This document shows positions 1 to 9,309 of a DNA stretch of 36,682 bases, in pieces. This DNA is from DATNFP01 sp035606335 (lineage in GTDB: Bacteria > Bacteroidota > Bacteroidia > Chitinophagales > Chitinophagaceae). The DNA is taken from the NCBI GenBank assembly GCA_035606335.1, contig DATNFP010000073.1, positions 1-36,682 of the forward strand, read 5' to 3'. The notes under the pieces are model-generated. The model made no database searches. It worked only from the letters and a program-made list of their open reading frames with translations, and was not told where the DNA came from. The position numbers were made by a program, and so were the translations under genes. Every line of letters starts with the position of its first letter. The first letter of the stretch is position 1.

Positions 1-746
1 TTCCTGTCTGCCATCTCGCTAAGGTGAAGATGATTAGAAGAGGTGACTCTCATTGCAGTTTGCAGGCCACGTGATAACAGGTTTTTACTTTGTTTTACAT
101 TCTGTTGGCTATTCTGTCCGGAAAACATATCGTGATGAACATTATCGGCATTCTTATTATGTATTTTGCGTTCCAGCCATTGTATGTTCTTTTGTTTTTT
201 TTCTTCCAGCAGTATTTTACAATAAGTAGTGAAGTATGTATGTTTTTTCAGAAGTTCTATACTATTGCTGTTCCAGTCTTGTGTGAGTGTATTATATCCT
301 CTTAGCTCAAATTCTTTTTTTACCAGTTTATTAGTGTCTTTAAACTCGTTGGTGCCAAAATGGTATGTGTCAGCATCGCATATAATCTCCTGTAAGAGCC
401 CATGTGGATCTGCTGAAAAGCGTGTAGCCTTGATACAATCGGCTATATTATCTATAACAGCATCGCTTATCCCTTCTTTGTGCATAAACTCTCTCATCAT
501 CTCTGCACTTTTTTCCTCATGCTTATCCATCTCTGTAAAGAGATGGCCCACGTCATGAAACCATGCTGCGGTATATAGCGTGAGTGTGTCTTCTTCGCTT
601 AATTTGTAATGTGCTCCTATTTCTTCAGCATGCTGCACTACCTTTTTAGTATGCTCCAGGTTATGATACAACAAGTTGGGATTTGCATGTTGTTCAAACA
701 GGTCGGTAATGTACTTAGCAATTGCCTTATATATATTGTCGCTCAT
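1..746 (-). CDS. HD-domain phosphohydrolase fused to the start of a Pycsar-effector-like (DUF5706) region, 3' end outside window
   Basis: I translated this gene directly: it is open from ATG 746-744 to the left edge, giving 248 residues. The N-terminal HD metal-binding signature is clear: YHNLEH (residues 27-32), the doublet WFHDVGH (62-68) and CDAD (123-126). A charged linker follows. The last visible residues (about 225-248: RGLQTAMRVTSSNHL, then LSEMADRK) match, from memory of the family, the opening of the DUF5706 membrane region found in Pycsar effectors and in Bacteroidota HD-DUF5706 proteins. The membrane helices themselves would lie outside the window. HD domains hydrolyse phosphoester or nucleotide substrates; DUF5706 acts at the inner membrane. 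The start lies 10 bp after the stop of the barrel-fusion gene, so the two are probably co-transcribed. No cyclase gene is visible. The HD assignment is firm; the DUF5706 link is moderately sure. Confidence 0.82.
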   Translation of the reverse strand, partial: MSDNIYKAIAKYITDLFEQHANPNLLYHNLEHTKKVVQHAEEIGAHYKLSEEDTLTLYTAAWFHDVGHLFTEMDKHEEKSAEMMREFMHKEGISDAVIDNIADCIKATRFSADPHGLLQEIICDADTYHFGTNEFKDTNKLVKKEFELRGYNTLTQDWNSNSIELLKKHTYFTTYCKILLEEKKQKNIQWLERKIHNKNADNVHHDMFSGQNSQQNVKQSKNLLSRGLQTAMRVTSSNHLHLSEMADR

Positions 747-756
747 GATTGCCGTT

Positions 757-3700
757 TTAGAACGTTAAATTAACTTTTGAGCCTAGCGTGAAATTGAATA
801 ATGCATTTTCACCGGAAAGGGCTGTTGTCACCGAAATAATAACAGTATTAAAAGGAGTATAGTACAATCCGCCACCGTAGGCATCATGCCATATATTGGA
901 GTTTTCGTTTTTCACCCACACACGGCCTACATCGTTAAAACCTATAATGCCAAATGTGCCCGGCATAATATAAGAATGCACATCGCACACTTTTATCCTC
1001 AATTCAATATCCGTATATGCCAGTGATGAACCGGAAAACCTGTCTTTCAGGTATCCTCTCAGATAGTTGTTGTCGCCGAGCGTCAACGCCTGAAAATATT
1101 CATAATGCTGACTGAATATATGGCCTCCGCCAAGCTTGAGCACAGCTACTATATTCTGCCAGCCCGCTATGCTGGCGTAGACAGCCATATCGGAGGTTAA
1201 TTTTGTGATAGGGCTACTGTTAGAATTCAATCCCTGCATGGCGGTGAACCTGGTTGTCCAGTCCACTCCCCTTGTCGGCAGCAACTCGGCATTTACATTG
1301 TTTACATTGATAACGCCCATCCCACCTGCATAACTCTTCGTATGATATATACTGTTGGCATCAAGCCCCAGATCAGCAGGATTCGCAATAATGCGGTCCG
1401 CCCTTGTATTATAATTTTTAGCCCAGTTGTATTCATAGAACGAAGGGCCTATGTCAATACTTAATAGATTATTGAAATAACGTTTCTGGACCAAAATGCT
1501 ACCATCCAGATCTTCATACCTGATCTCATAGGCATATAATCCCGAGCCATTTCGCTTCACAGTTTCATTTCCAAAGCCGAAAAAGTTACCAAGTGTGGGT
1601 TTTATGTATTCTCCTGCTACAACCAGGTCTGTTTTGTGGAAGAGATCCATAAACGCACCTGAATACCTCAACTGGTATGCATTGTTTGAAGGAGAAAATA
1701 GAGCAGTAAGTTTCTGGTCTGTGGAGTAGGGAGTTTTTCTGAAATTGTAAGTACGCTGCAGAATGCCAAAGCCAATCAAAAACTGATCTTCTACATTATA
1801 ACCTAATTCAATGTGTGGGAAACGCCACGATGTATAGTTATCTTCTTTGTCGTTGTAGTTATTCACTGTTGGGTCGTCAGACATACGGTTACGGCTTTTA
1901 TTATCTGCCAATACAACGTTGTTCTCTTTTTTAAAGTCATAAATGAAGTTTTGAACATGACCATTGATATTAAACGTATCATTACCCTGGCCACCTATCA
2001 TCCGTACCTTGATCTTTGAACGAACATCATTATCCACACTGAAAACATCATCCCCGCCAAAGCCATACAGGCGCAACTCCTTGGTGACATGAGAATCAAA
2101 ACTGCGTGAGTAGATACGCTTTGCCGTATCTCCATTCTTATTTCTGCTGTATACGTTTACAGTAAGGCCATCACCGTATTTACTTAAATGGAAATATTCT
2201 TCTTCATTGCTTCCCAATATATTCACACGTTTCGAAATGAATTTGTAGTATATCATTGCTTTTTCCGGCATCAGGTCGCGCCTGCTTTTCATTTTTCCTA
2301 CAAATACGCTGCTATCCATGCTTAATATTTCAGGCGGGAACGTTTTTACGGAAGCAATTATCACAGAATCCGGCAGATCGTTTTTAAATTCTGTAATAGT
2401 TTGCTTCCAGTCGTCCGCGTTCAGTTCATTCAGGTAATCTCTGTCAAAATACCGGGCTACATACCCCTGCCACCTCATACGTGGCATATCATACCGGAAC
2501 CCCTTTAGAAAAGGCAGGCGTTGCCAGGTGGCGTATTTCAAAACCAACCCGTCTGAATAAAAGTAAGCTTCGTCGCGATCGTGCGGTATAGGGTAAAACG
2601 TTTTTACTTTTTCGCTATCTTTTGTTCCCCATTTCCACTGATCATAATGACGATCATAGTCTGCAATCAGAAAATCCAGCAGACGAGCTTTTAGCAGTGT
2701 CTTCTGGTCTATGGTATGCTTATCATTTTCTCTCATTTTGTTAAACATTTTTGAAGTGCTTTTCCCACCGCCGCTATCCTGCGCGGGGTCCTGCTCTTCA
2801 AGCATGCAAACGGTGTTGGCAAAGACCGGCCTGTAATATCCCAATGCATAATCGTCGGGCACTACCATATATTGGGGACTTGCGTGCACAACCCCCAGGG
2901 CACTGGCGAGTACCGGCACCGGTAAAGCACCGTAGGGATAGTTAGCAGATATCATGTCTTGTACTATATCAGCTGCAAAGGTGTTTCTGATATTTGCCGG
3001 AATAGCTTTTTGCGGGTCTTTATTCAATGTGCGCAAAACCCATTTTTTCCCGGATGAATCCTTCATGTGCAATGACTTTGTCTGCTTGCCGCCGCCCATT
3101 CCTACTATGGTAAGTCCACCTTTTTCCTTGTTTATGTTGAATACCTTAAGCTTTACATCGGTAGCCCATTCCTTCCTGTAATTGTTTCCGAGCATCAACC
3201 TTTTAAAACCCGATACTCGTGCATAATTCTTATTAGCTGCTACCACTGCACTATCCTTATATACCAGTTCATGAACGGTTACTGTATCTTTTGCCAATTC
3301 GGGTAGTTTGGAAAAATTCAGGATATTATCTGAATATGCCTGTTTAATAGTTCCTGTTTTAGGCTGCACCTCATAAAAAGTAACTTGCACATTTTTATTC
3401 TTAGATATATCCATTACTGCAAAACCCATAGACTGTGCGGCAAATTTGGTTTTCCTGTTATGCCCGACACGCTGTGCTTTGCAGCCGCCACCACTTACTA
3501 TATAGTGATAATCGCTATCATTGATGAGTTGCAGGTTATGGTCGTGACCAGATACATGTATCACATACGGGTGAGTTTTCAGCACATCTTCTACTACGCT
3601 TATCATATGGGCATATAACGGGAACTTCATATCCTGCGGGCTGCCAAATACGCCACGACTTATAGGATATATTGAGCCTATGATCGGCAATGGTATATAT

Positions 3701-4428
3701 AGATTCTTATTCAGGTCGGTAAATGGAAAAATATGTTGCTTGATGCCATAGTAACCGCTATGAATACCCGTGCTTTTGAAGGGATGGTGACAGGCAAATA
3801 TCACCAGCTTGTTTGCATTGTGTGTAACAATATCTTTCAGCGCATCCAAAATCTCTTCCTCTGATTTACAACTGCAATCCGATTCATAGCCAGGTTTATC
3901 GCCACGTAACAGCCACCATTGGCTATCCATTATCACTAGCACGGCATCTTTTCCTAAAGGCACTTCTACCGGGCCGGGGCAGCCATCTTCAGGATAAAAT
4001 TTTACATTATCTGCAAGATGATTCAGATACTCTCCCTGCCTTACCACATTGTCATAGCCTTGAGGCTTACCATTTGCCCAGTCATGGTTGCCGGGAATAA
4101 AGATGGCATTGGCAGGTGTATTAAGTACCACCGATGCCTGTGTATCTAATGCATTAACTCCTGGTTTGTAGCAAACATCTCCCATACACGGCAAGCCATT
4201 CTCGTAAAGGTTGTCTCCCATAAAAAGAACAAGCGTATTTTTCGTCATTGGAATGGTCTTCTTGATGGCATCAATTACTACCGCCTGGCCTTTTGCAACA
4301 GAGCCAGGATCTCCGGCGTCGCCTACCAGTATGATGCGCTGATCTATACTGTCAGCCAGGGCAAACTGAGTTTGTCCAAAAACGGGTTGCAGCGAGATGA
4401 GTAGAACCATTGTAGTTAGTAGTCTCAT
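757..4428 (-). CDS. Metallophosphoesterase / kinase-like / outer-membrane beta-barrel fusion (1223 aa)
   Basis: A signal peptide (about residues 1-19) leads into a calcineurin-like phosphoesterase domain with the full metal-site set: GDAGD (36-40), GDN (71-73), GNHDW (113-117), HHPF (214-217) and SGHDHN (293-298). Residues about 440-640 resemble the HipA/CotH/FAM20 kinase-like fold: a Gly-rich stretch (445-448), VLRTLNKD (464-471), ADYDRHYDQW (589-598) and PHDRDEAY (615-622). GFGGDDVF and GGQGNDTFNI resemble short RTX-type glycine turns. The remaining about 400 residues look like a BamA/Omp85-type C-terminal barrel, ending in Phe as outer-membrane proteins do. The predicted location is the outer membrane with the enzyme domains in the periplasm or outside; the substrate is unknown. 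Its ATG overlaps the upstream lipoprotein stop by 4 bp, so translation is probably coupled. Confidence 0.85.
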   Translation of the reverse strand: MRLLTTMVLLISLQPVFGQTQFALADSIDQRIILVGDAGDPGSVAKGQAVVIDAIKKTIPMTKNTLVLFMGDNLYENGLPCMGDVCYKPGVNALDTQASVVLNTPANAIFIPGNHDWANGKPQGYDNVVRQGEYLNHLADNVKFYPEDGCPGPVEVPLGKDAVLVIMDSQWWLLRGDKPGYESDCSCKSEEEILDALKDIVTHNANKLVIFACHHPFKSTGIHSGYYGIKQHIFPFTDLNKNLYIPLPIIGSIYPISRGVFGSPQDMKFPLYAHMISVVEDVLKTHPYVIHVSGHDHNLQLINDSDYHYIVSGGGCKAQRVGHNRKTKFAAQSMGFAVMDISKNKNVQVTFYEVQPKTGTIKQAYSDNILNFSKLPELAKDTVTVHELVYKDSAVVAANKNYARVSGFKRLMLGNNYRKEWATDVKLKVFNINKEKGGLTIVGMGGGKQTKSLHMKDSSGKKWVLRTLNKDPQKAIPANIRNTFAADIVQDMISANYPYGALPVPVLASALGVVHASPQYMVVPDDYALGYYRPVFANTVCMLEEQDPAQDSGGGKSTSKMFNKMRENDKHTIDQKTLLKARLLDFLIADYDRHYDQWKWGTKDSEKVKTFYPIPHDRDEAYFYSDGLVLKYATWQRLPFLKGFRYDMPRMRWQGYVARYFDRDYLNELNADDWKQTITEFKNDLPDSVIIASVKTFPPEILSMDSSVFVGKMKSRRDLMPEKAMIYYKFISKRVNILGSNEEEYFHLSKYGDGLTVNVYSRNKNGDTAKRIYSRSFDSHVTKELRLYGFGGDDVFSVDNDVRSKIKVRMIGGQGNDTFNINGHVQNFIYDFKKENNVVLADNKSRNRMSDDPTVNNYNDKEDNYTSWRFPHIELGYNVEDQFLIGFGILQRTYNFRKTPYSTDQKLTALFSPSNNAYQLRYSGAFMDLFHKTDLVVAGEYIKPTLGNFFGFGNETVKRNGSGLYAYEIRYEDLDGSILVQKRYFNNLLSIDIGPSFYEYNWAKNYNTRADRIIANPADLGLDANSIYHTKSYAGGMGVINVNNVNAELLPTRGVDWTTRFTAMQGLNSNSSPITKLTSDMAVYASIAGWQNIVAVLKLGGGHIFSQHYEYFQALTLGDNNYLRGYLKDRFSGSSLAYTDIELRIKVCDVHSYIMPGTFGIIGFNDVGRVWVKNENSNIWHDAYGGGLYYTPFNTVIISVTTALSGENALFNFTLGSKVNLTF

Positions 4429-5288
4429 TGGTTGTCTGCTTTTTTAAATTTGTAATACAAAATATCTGGCGGCTGCAATTCGGTCGCTTCATTGGAAATG
4501 AACATGTTGCCTGAAGATGTGAAGGTGATACCTTCCGGATGATGGAATATTTGGGGATTCAGATTATATAGCTTTTTTACGGCACCATTCCTGTCTGCTA
4601 CTACTAGTAGCTTGTTTATAGAAGAGAGGATATAGAGTTCATTGGTTACCGGATTAATTGCTGCACCGGAAGGTTTGAAACGCGTATTTTTCGGCCCTCC
4701 CATTTCAGGCACTTTATGTGTATCCATAGTAAAGGCGCTGCTATAAGTTGATTGACGGGGATCAAATGTGTACGCGCTGGTTTCACCTGGTTTATCTATA
4801 TCACAATCTTTGCAGATCAGCACCAGCTTCTGCAGCTTGTCGTCGTAGTATAAAGATTCAAATTCATACTTGCCGTTTTCAGGAAAGTTGAACTTATTGG
4901 TAGCCATGGAGTCATTAACAAACTTCACAGACATAATACTACCATCGTTGTTCAGGACATAAAATGTACTGTCGAACAATACAATATCTTCAAAGTCCTT
5001 TTTATGGCTGAATTTCCATTTCTTTATGTCAGTAGGTTTATTCATGGATATTTTATACAATCCACCCTTTTCGTCACTTTCGGCAAAAATGCTGTTGTCT
5101 TTGGCGTAATAGGTAATACCTGAAATGTCGGCCAGCTCACTGGGAAGCTTAATAACATACGGACTATTCAAGTTATAATTAGGCGGGCCCTGATATCGCC
5201 GTCTGTTACATGACAACGCCATAATAAGCAACACAAATAGAAGATAATGAGCCGGTATTATAGCACCTTTTGTATGCTTTATAACCAT
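4425..5288 (-). CDS. SdiA-regulated-family (YjiK-like) beta-propeller lipoprotein
   Basis: The protein has a lipoprotein signal with lipobox MALSC and mature start CNRRRY. It then shows the SdiA-regulated domain pattern: LADISGITYY, KDFEDIV, YEFESLYY, FKPSGAAI and HHPEGITF. These recurring aspartate/glutamate-glycine strands are typical of a six-blade propeller. The frame also opens at GTG 5300. I prefer ATG 5288 because a GGGTGAG stretch lies at ribosome-binding distance before it and the signal peptide is complete from there (287 aa). The stop overlaps the start of the metallophosphoesterase-barrel gene (ATGA), pointing to one transcript. A 135-bp gap to the upstream gene may hold a promoter, but I could not define one. 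Family function is poorly understood; the fold assignment is more reliable than any role. Confidence 0.75.
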   Translation of the reverse strand: MVIKHTKGAIIPAHYLLFVLLIMALSCNRRRYQGPPNYNLNSPYVIKLPSELADISGITYYAKDNSIFAESDEKGGLYKISMNKPTDIKKWKFSHKKDFEDIVLFDSTFYVLNNDGSIMSVKFVNDSMATNKFNFPENGKYEFESLYYDDKLQKLVLICKDCDIDKPGETSAYTFDPRQSTYSSAFTMDTHKVPEMGGPKNTRFKPSGAAINPVTNELYILSSINKLLVVADRNGAVKKLYNLNPQIFHHPEGITFTSSGNMFISNEATELQPPDILYYKFKKADNQ

Positions 5289-5434
5289 AATTAATCTCAC
5301 CCATACAATTTTGTGCCGCGAAAAAGTACCTGTATAGTTGGTTATTCACTAGAATAACGCATAAGACCATCGACATCAAGTAGCTAATTGAGAAAAAACA
5401 TCCACATAAAACACCTGAATCTCTCCATAAAAGA

Positions 5435-6505
5435 TCATTTTCCCGGACTAATACCTAATTCTATTGTTACCGGATATTTATTAGACATCTGATAAAGAGC
5501 TTCTATCACGGCAGGCGGGGCTGCATTATTGGGCATATCGTTTACCGAAGCGCCGATACGCTTACCATCGTTACCTACGGTATGGTACGAACCCGGCCTG
5601 TAATGAAAAAAGTTTGACTGGTTTGCCAATTGCGGACTCAAAAAAATATGGTCATACCAATCTTTGGCGCCACCGCCTGTACCGCAGTCGTTAGGCTTTT
5701 TTTGTTTTTTTCTTGTAGAGGTAGTCAGAAAAGAGGCAAAACGTTCTGGATGCTTATCCCAGTTAGCAGGATAAGATACTTTATGGTCTATGGCAAAGGG
5801 TGGATCTATAAAACGATATTTCTTATCAGCATTGTTAGTGATTGCCTGATAACTATCTTCATTTGTTTTCCGTAAGTTAAAATCGCCCATGACGATCACA
5901 TTGGGCAGTGCCGGAAAATATTTCTTTATGGCAGCCATCAATTCTTTTATTTGCCGGTCACGATCTGTAGGGTCATCTCCTGAATCTGTATGCAGCAATA
6001 TTATGTAAAGAAAGGCTGTATCATGTGTTTTAGAAAGATCTGGGCTAAGATAATATAATTTATATGCATCTATGTCTGATATGTCTGAGACGAGTGTGGC
6101 ATAGCGGGCAAGAGCCAATTTGTGCTTATTATAAAAAAGAATGCAGCCATCTTTATCGCGGGCAACATTCGTAACCGGGCAATAGGCATATTTATCCGGA
6201 AATGCAGCATTTAGAGCCTTGTTCAATATAGAATCGGCAAACCCGATCGGGGCCTTGCCTTTATCATGCGCATTCTGAGGTATGGATTCTATTTTTACCA
6301 ATCCAAGTATATCTGGATTAGTATAGCCGACTATCGTTTTAAGATAGCCATGCAACACACTATTAGGACCTTGGCATCCATCGCCATATTTCAGCACATT
6401 GTAGGTCATTACTTTCAGCTTATCCTTTTCTTCAGGAATATTTTTACATTGAGAAAAGAAAGGAATGAAAGTCAGAACAAGTATTAAATAATTGAATCGC
6501 ATCAT
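5435..6505 (-). CDS. Endonuclease/exonuclease/phosphatase (EEP, DNase I-like) family lipoprotein
   Basis: The signal peptide ends in lipobox FFSQC with Cys20. Fold markers follow in order: KVMTYNVLKYG (31-41), DILGLVKIES with the metal-binding Glu at about 73, VIVMGDFNLR, YDHIFLSP and, near the C-terminus, SYHTVGNDGKR. These match the EEP superfamily, whose members cut phosphodiesters in nucleic acids, inositol phosphates or sphingomyelin; the substrate here is not readable. The usual QE of the second motif is replaced by KIE, but the catalytic Glu remains. The first ATG overlaps the TGA of the upstream phospholipase-like gene (ATGATG), so the two are translationally coupled. At 356 aa the length is normal for secreted EEP proteins. 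Confidence 0.82.
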   Translation of the reverse strand: MMRFNYLILVLTFIPFFSQCKNIPEEKDKLKVMTYNVLKYGDGCQGPNSVLHGYLKTIVGYTNPDILGLVKIESIPQNAHDKGKAPIGFADSILNKALNAAFPDKYAYCPVTNVARDKDGCILFYNKHKLALARYATLVSDISDIDAYKLYYLSPDLSKTHDTAFLYIILLHTDSGDDPTDRDRQIKELMAAIKKYFPALPNVIVMGDFNLRKTNEDSYQAITNNADKKYRFIDPPFAIDHKVSYPANWDKHPERFASFLTTSTRKKQKKPNDCGTGGGAKDWYDHIFLSPQLANQSNFFHYRPGSYHTVGNDGKRIGASVNDMPNNAAPPAVIEALYQMSNKYPVTIELGISPGK

Positions 6506-7767
6506 TTAGCTGGGTGATATTCTTTTAGTTGATCTAATGCTACTGTAATGTCGTGCCATCTATCAGCTCCTGCGAGAGAAGCAGTCTTTTCATTGCACTT
6601 TGAATAGAATGCCAGGATATTATTCCGGAGTGCCACATCCACATTTTTAAACTGCTGTTTTTTTAATCTCAATAACAATTCTCCGTAAGTGTCATCAGCA
6701 AGATTATATTCACCGGCATAAGTATCATTGCCTGTATCCCAGTTTATATTTTCAAAATGGTGCTTACCGCTTCTCAGCTTTTGCAGGGCTGCTGTATAGC
6801 GGCTTATGGTTGTATCAAAGCTTTGAATAAATAATTTTTCAGCATCCGTACCAGGTACTTTTAGTTTAAGGTCTTTCAACGGCCCGACCTTCGGCAATAT
6901 TCTTATTATATCCGCCAATATTCCCGGGAACAAACCAGGCCGCTGTCTCTTTTTTCCATACTCGTGATAATAGTTGGCATTGCGCATTCTGTATTCAAAC
7001 TTCCGTCTTGTTATGGTGGGGTGTGATTTCTGAATGTCCTTCTTTCTGGAGGCCCACGCTGCACGGGTTAAAATCGGGAAAAAGCTTTTGATCGTCCATC
7101 TGAATGTGCTGGCAGCCAAAGGAAAATCTCCAAAAACATCTGTAATATTAAGTCCATATGTTTTTGCAAATGCTCTATTCAAAACTGCTGTATCTATCTT
7201 AAAGCCAATAAACTGCTGGTATTTTTCTGAAGCGTAATTGCCCCGTGCAGTTTGCAACACATCAAACCCGAATTCCATGCGTACATGCGTTACAGGATCC
7301 TGCTCATATGTCACATAGTAGCCGTATTTCTCCTTATCCTTCGGATAGGTAAGCGGTACACTTCGGTTAGTACCTATAGGGTGGCCACATTTATCGGCAT
7401 AATAGTGACATAGCACACCTAATGCAAATGCATATTCATCTATATTCTGTGATTCATCCAGGAGATTGCTCACAAAATCGCCGCTACGTACATAGTGTAC
7501 CACGTTGGTAAAAAATTTACTGCCGAAGGGATAATATCCCATATCCGGCGCCACGCTGCCGCCATATGCATAGGCATGCGCTTCTTTTAGTTGGTCTGGT
7601 GTAGCATCGTGATATCTTGCTATCAGGAGGGGCTGCAGTATTTTGTCCCAGGCAGCGTCTATTATAGCCTCGTGCGATAATACTGAGTAGGCATACGACT
7701 GATCTGCACTATACAGAATGCATATAAGTACCAAAATAAAAAAACTGGAGAGTGCAAATTTTTTCAT
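6502..7767 (-). CDS. Zinc-dependent phospholipase C-like secreted protein
   Basis: The N-terminus is a clear signal peptide (MKKFALSSFFILVLICIL, cleavage near SYA-YS). The mature protein begins YSVLSHEAIID and continues with GGSVAPDMGYYPFGS, FTNVVHYVRSGDF and ALGVLCHYYADKCGHPIG. This His/Asp spacing is typical of the zinc-dependent phospholipase C / S1-P1 nuclease-like all-helical fold, where these residues bind three zinc ions. At 421 aa it is longer than minimal phospholipases; the C-terminal half has no motif I recognise. It is the first gene of the cluster 7767 to 5435 and overlaps the EEP lipoprotein by 4 bp. It is probably periplasmic or secreted. Substrate (phospholipid or nucleic acid) is uncertain. 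Confidence 0.75.
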   Translation of the reverse strand: MKKFALSSFFILVLICILYSADQSYAYSVLSHEAIIDAAWDKILQPLLIARYHDATPDQLKEAHAYAYGGSVAPDMGYYPFGSKFFTNVVHYVRSGDFVSNLLDESQNIDEYAFALGVLCHYYADKCGHPIGTNRSVPLTYPKDKEKYGYYVTYEQDPVTHVRMEFGFDVLQTARGNYASEKYQQFIGFKIDTAVLNRAFAKTYGLNITDVFGDFPLAASTFRWTIKSFFPILTRAAWASRKKDIQKSHPTITRRKFEYRMRNANYYHEYGKKRQRPGLFPGILADIIRILPKVGPLKDLKLKVPGTDAEKLFIQSFDTTISRYTAALQKLRSGKHHFENINWDTGNDTYAGEYNLADDTYGELLLRLKKQQFKNVDVALRNNILAFYSKCNEKTASLAGADRWHDITVALDQLKEYHPAK

Positions 7768-7866
7768 GCATTACTTATGTATTAGTAACGCACCATAACA
7801 TTTATGCCATTGCAATAATGGTATAATACTAAAAAAATTATAATGGCAATAAGCAATACTTGCGAG

Positions 7867-7919
7867 TGCCCAGAACAGGAACCGAACCTGCACTACCTTG
7901 CGATAACCAGATTTTGAGT
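7867..7919 (-). other. 3' half of a tRNA-Leu-like gene (att-like remnant A)
   Basis: Read on the minus strand, this stretch has an anticodon-loop-like ACTCAAAATC (CAA, Leu), a variable arm TATC-GCAA-GGTA that can pair, a T arm GCAGG-TTCGGTT-CCTGT and the acceptor strand TCTGGGC followed by A. No matching GCCCAGA acceptor or D arm precedes it, so only the 3' half is present. Such halves are typical products of integrase-mediated insertion into tRNA genes. Similar but shorter fragments lie at 11379 and 13683. Confidence 0.6.
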
Positions 7920-7968
7920 CGCACTAACGAACTTGTAATATCTTTTAGCTGATCTTAGGTTTTCGTTC

Positions 7969-9309
7969 TTAATGAACCACGCTAAAGCGCTGTGCATACT
8001 GTGTATTATTACCGAGCACTTTCAAAACATAACTTCCTGCCGGTAGCTGCGATACGGATATACCTCCATGATAATTGGCTGTGGAATTAAATTGCCACTG
8101 GCGGTAGAGACGGCCACTCGCATCATAGATAGCCATAGTACCCTGCTGTGGCTGATCAAAATGCATGTCGATGTTCATCACTGTGTTAGCAGGCAATGGA
8201 TATAGCACGATATTATTAGCTGATTGTGTGGCAACAGTTGGAACTGCCAGATATGCATCGTAGTAGTTTTGCTCGCTCATGCCGCCAAACCATTTCAGTG
8301 ACCCTTGCCATAAGTAGGCACTATGAATAAGAACAAAATTGTCGCTGTTGTAAGTGTAGGTATTAAGCTGATAATAAAGATAGCTGGAACTGCCGGCATC
8401 GTACAGGGATAACGTATCTGTCAGCTTATTATGATGGGCATCGTATGTAAACAGCTTTTTACTATACGGATTGGCAGCAGTATATAGATAAGTAAGGATC
8501 GAACTAATATCATTTGCTGTTGTGTAGCTGAAGAAGTTCAACCTATCTACGATCCACCCTCCTGTACTACTGCCATCCAGGCTACTGTCCGTTACCAGGT
8601 TGTGGTGAGCATCATAAATATATAGTCCTCTGTTAGCAAGAACCCAGGCAGTGTCACCCAGGAACTCATAATATGTGTTTGTAGAATCCAGTTCATTAGC
8701 TGCATTGTAGTAGTAGTATACCTTCAGGTAATTTGCCCAGGTGCTGGTAGACGACCAATATGCCGTTTGTCTATCAATGGTAAGATTGCCATGAGCATCA
8801 TAAGTAAAGGAATCAACGGTTGATCCCTGCCATGAATTGCTCGTATTGTTCCATGCATATGCACTATCGGCAATTAAATAGTTAGAAGCGTTATAAAAAT
8901 TTACCGTACGGTTGTTGGCCGAAGTAATGGAGGTCTTGTTACTATGGCTATCATAGGTATAGTTAGTTGCGTCCATAGTTACCCAGGAATGACTCGCAGT
9001 ATCGTTTCTAAAAGACGAATCGGTAAGAATATTGTTCCCGGAATACACCCTTGCGGATATAGCATTAATGCCAAAAGGTGCATATACAGCATTATATGTT
9101 AGCGAACTATCGTAAAGCCATGTTGTACCATCGGCGGCCAATGCGCGGTGTCCCAGGTACACATATAGACTGGAGTCAATCATCGAAGTGGTATAGGGAG
9201 GAGTAGTGGCAGTAAAATAATCTACATGAGCTCTCAAGCGGCTTGATTGTGCATAGCTATCCGTTATACAAAGCAAAAGAAATGCAGAAAGTAGAAGTTT
9301 TAGTTTCAT
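7969..9309 (-). CDS. Secreted YD-like repeat protein with T9SS type A sorting domain
   Basis: The N-terminus MKLKLLLSAFLLLCITDSYA is a signal peptide. I chose ATG 9309 over the GTG at 9315. The body has spaced YDSHSNK, YDAHGNLT, YDAHHNLV, YDAHHNKL and YTYNSDN units, which resemble divergent YD (RHS-type) strands separated by Ser/Thr/Trp-rich segments. About the last 80 residues are a classical T9SS type A sorting domain (IVLYPLPANTVMNI, IYDASGRL, LPAGSYVLKV, QRFSV), so the protein should be exported through the Por system and anchored or released at the cell surface. It stands alone between tRNA-like fragments A and B. The function of the mature part is unknown. Confidence 0.82.
   Translation of the reverse strand: MKLKLLLSAFLLLCITDSYAQSSRLRAHVDYFTATTPPYTTSMIDSSLYVYLGHRALAADGTTWLYDSSLTYNAVYAPFGINAISARVYSGNNILTDSSFRNDTASHSWVTMDATNYTYDSHSNKTSITSANNRTVNFYNASNYLIADSAYAWNNTSNSWQGSTVDSFTYDAHGNLTIDRQTAYWSSTSTWANYLKVYYYYNAANELDSTNTYYEFLGDTAWVLANRGLYIYDAHHNLVTDSSLDGSSTGGWIVDRLNFFSYTTANDISSILTYLYTAANPYSKKLFTYDAHHNKLTDTLSLYDAGSSSYLYYQLNTYTYNSDNFVLIHSAYLWQGSLKWFGGMSEQNYYDAYLAVPTVATQSANNIVLYPLPANTVMNIDMHFDQPQQGTMAIYDASGRLYRQWQFNSTANYHGGISVSQLPAGSYVLKVLGNNTQYAQRFSVVH

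Noticed and set aside
1813..3618. Plus-strand frames opposite the metallophosphoesterase-barrel gene
   Set aside because: Antisense shadows; the minus-strand protein has complete domain motifs throughout.
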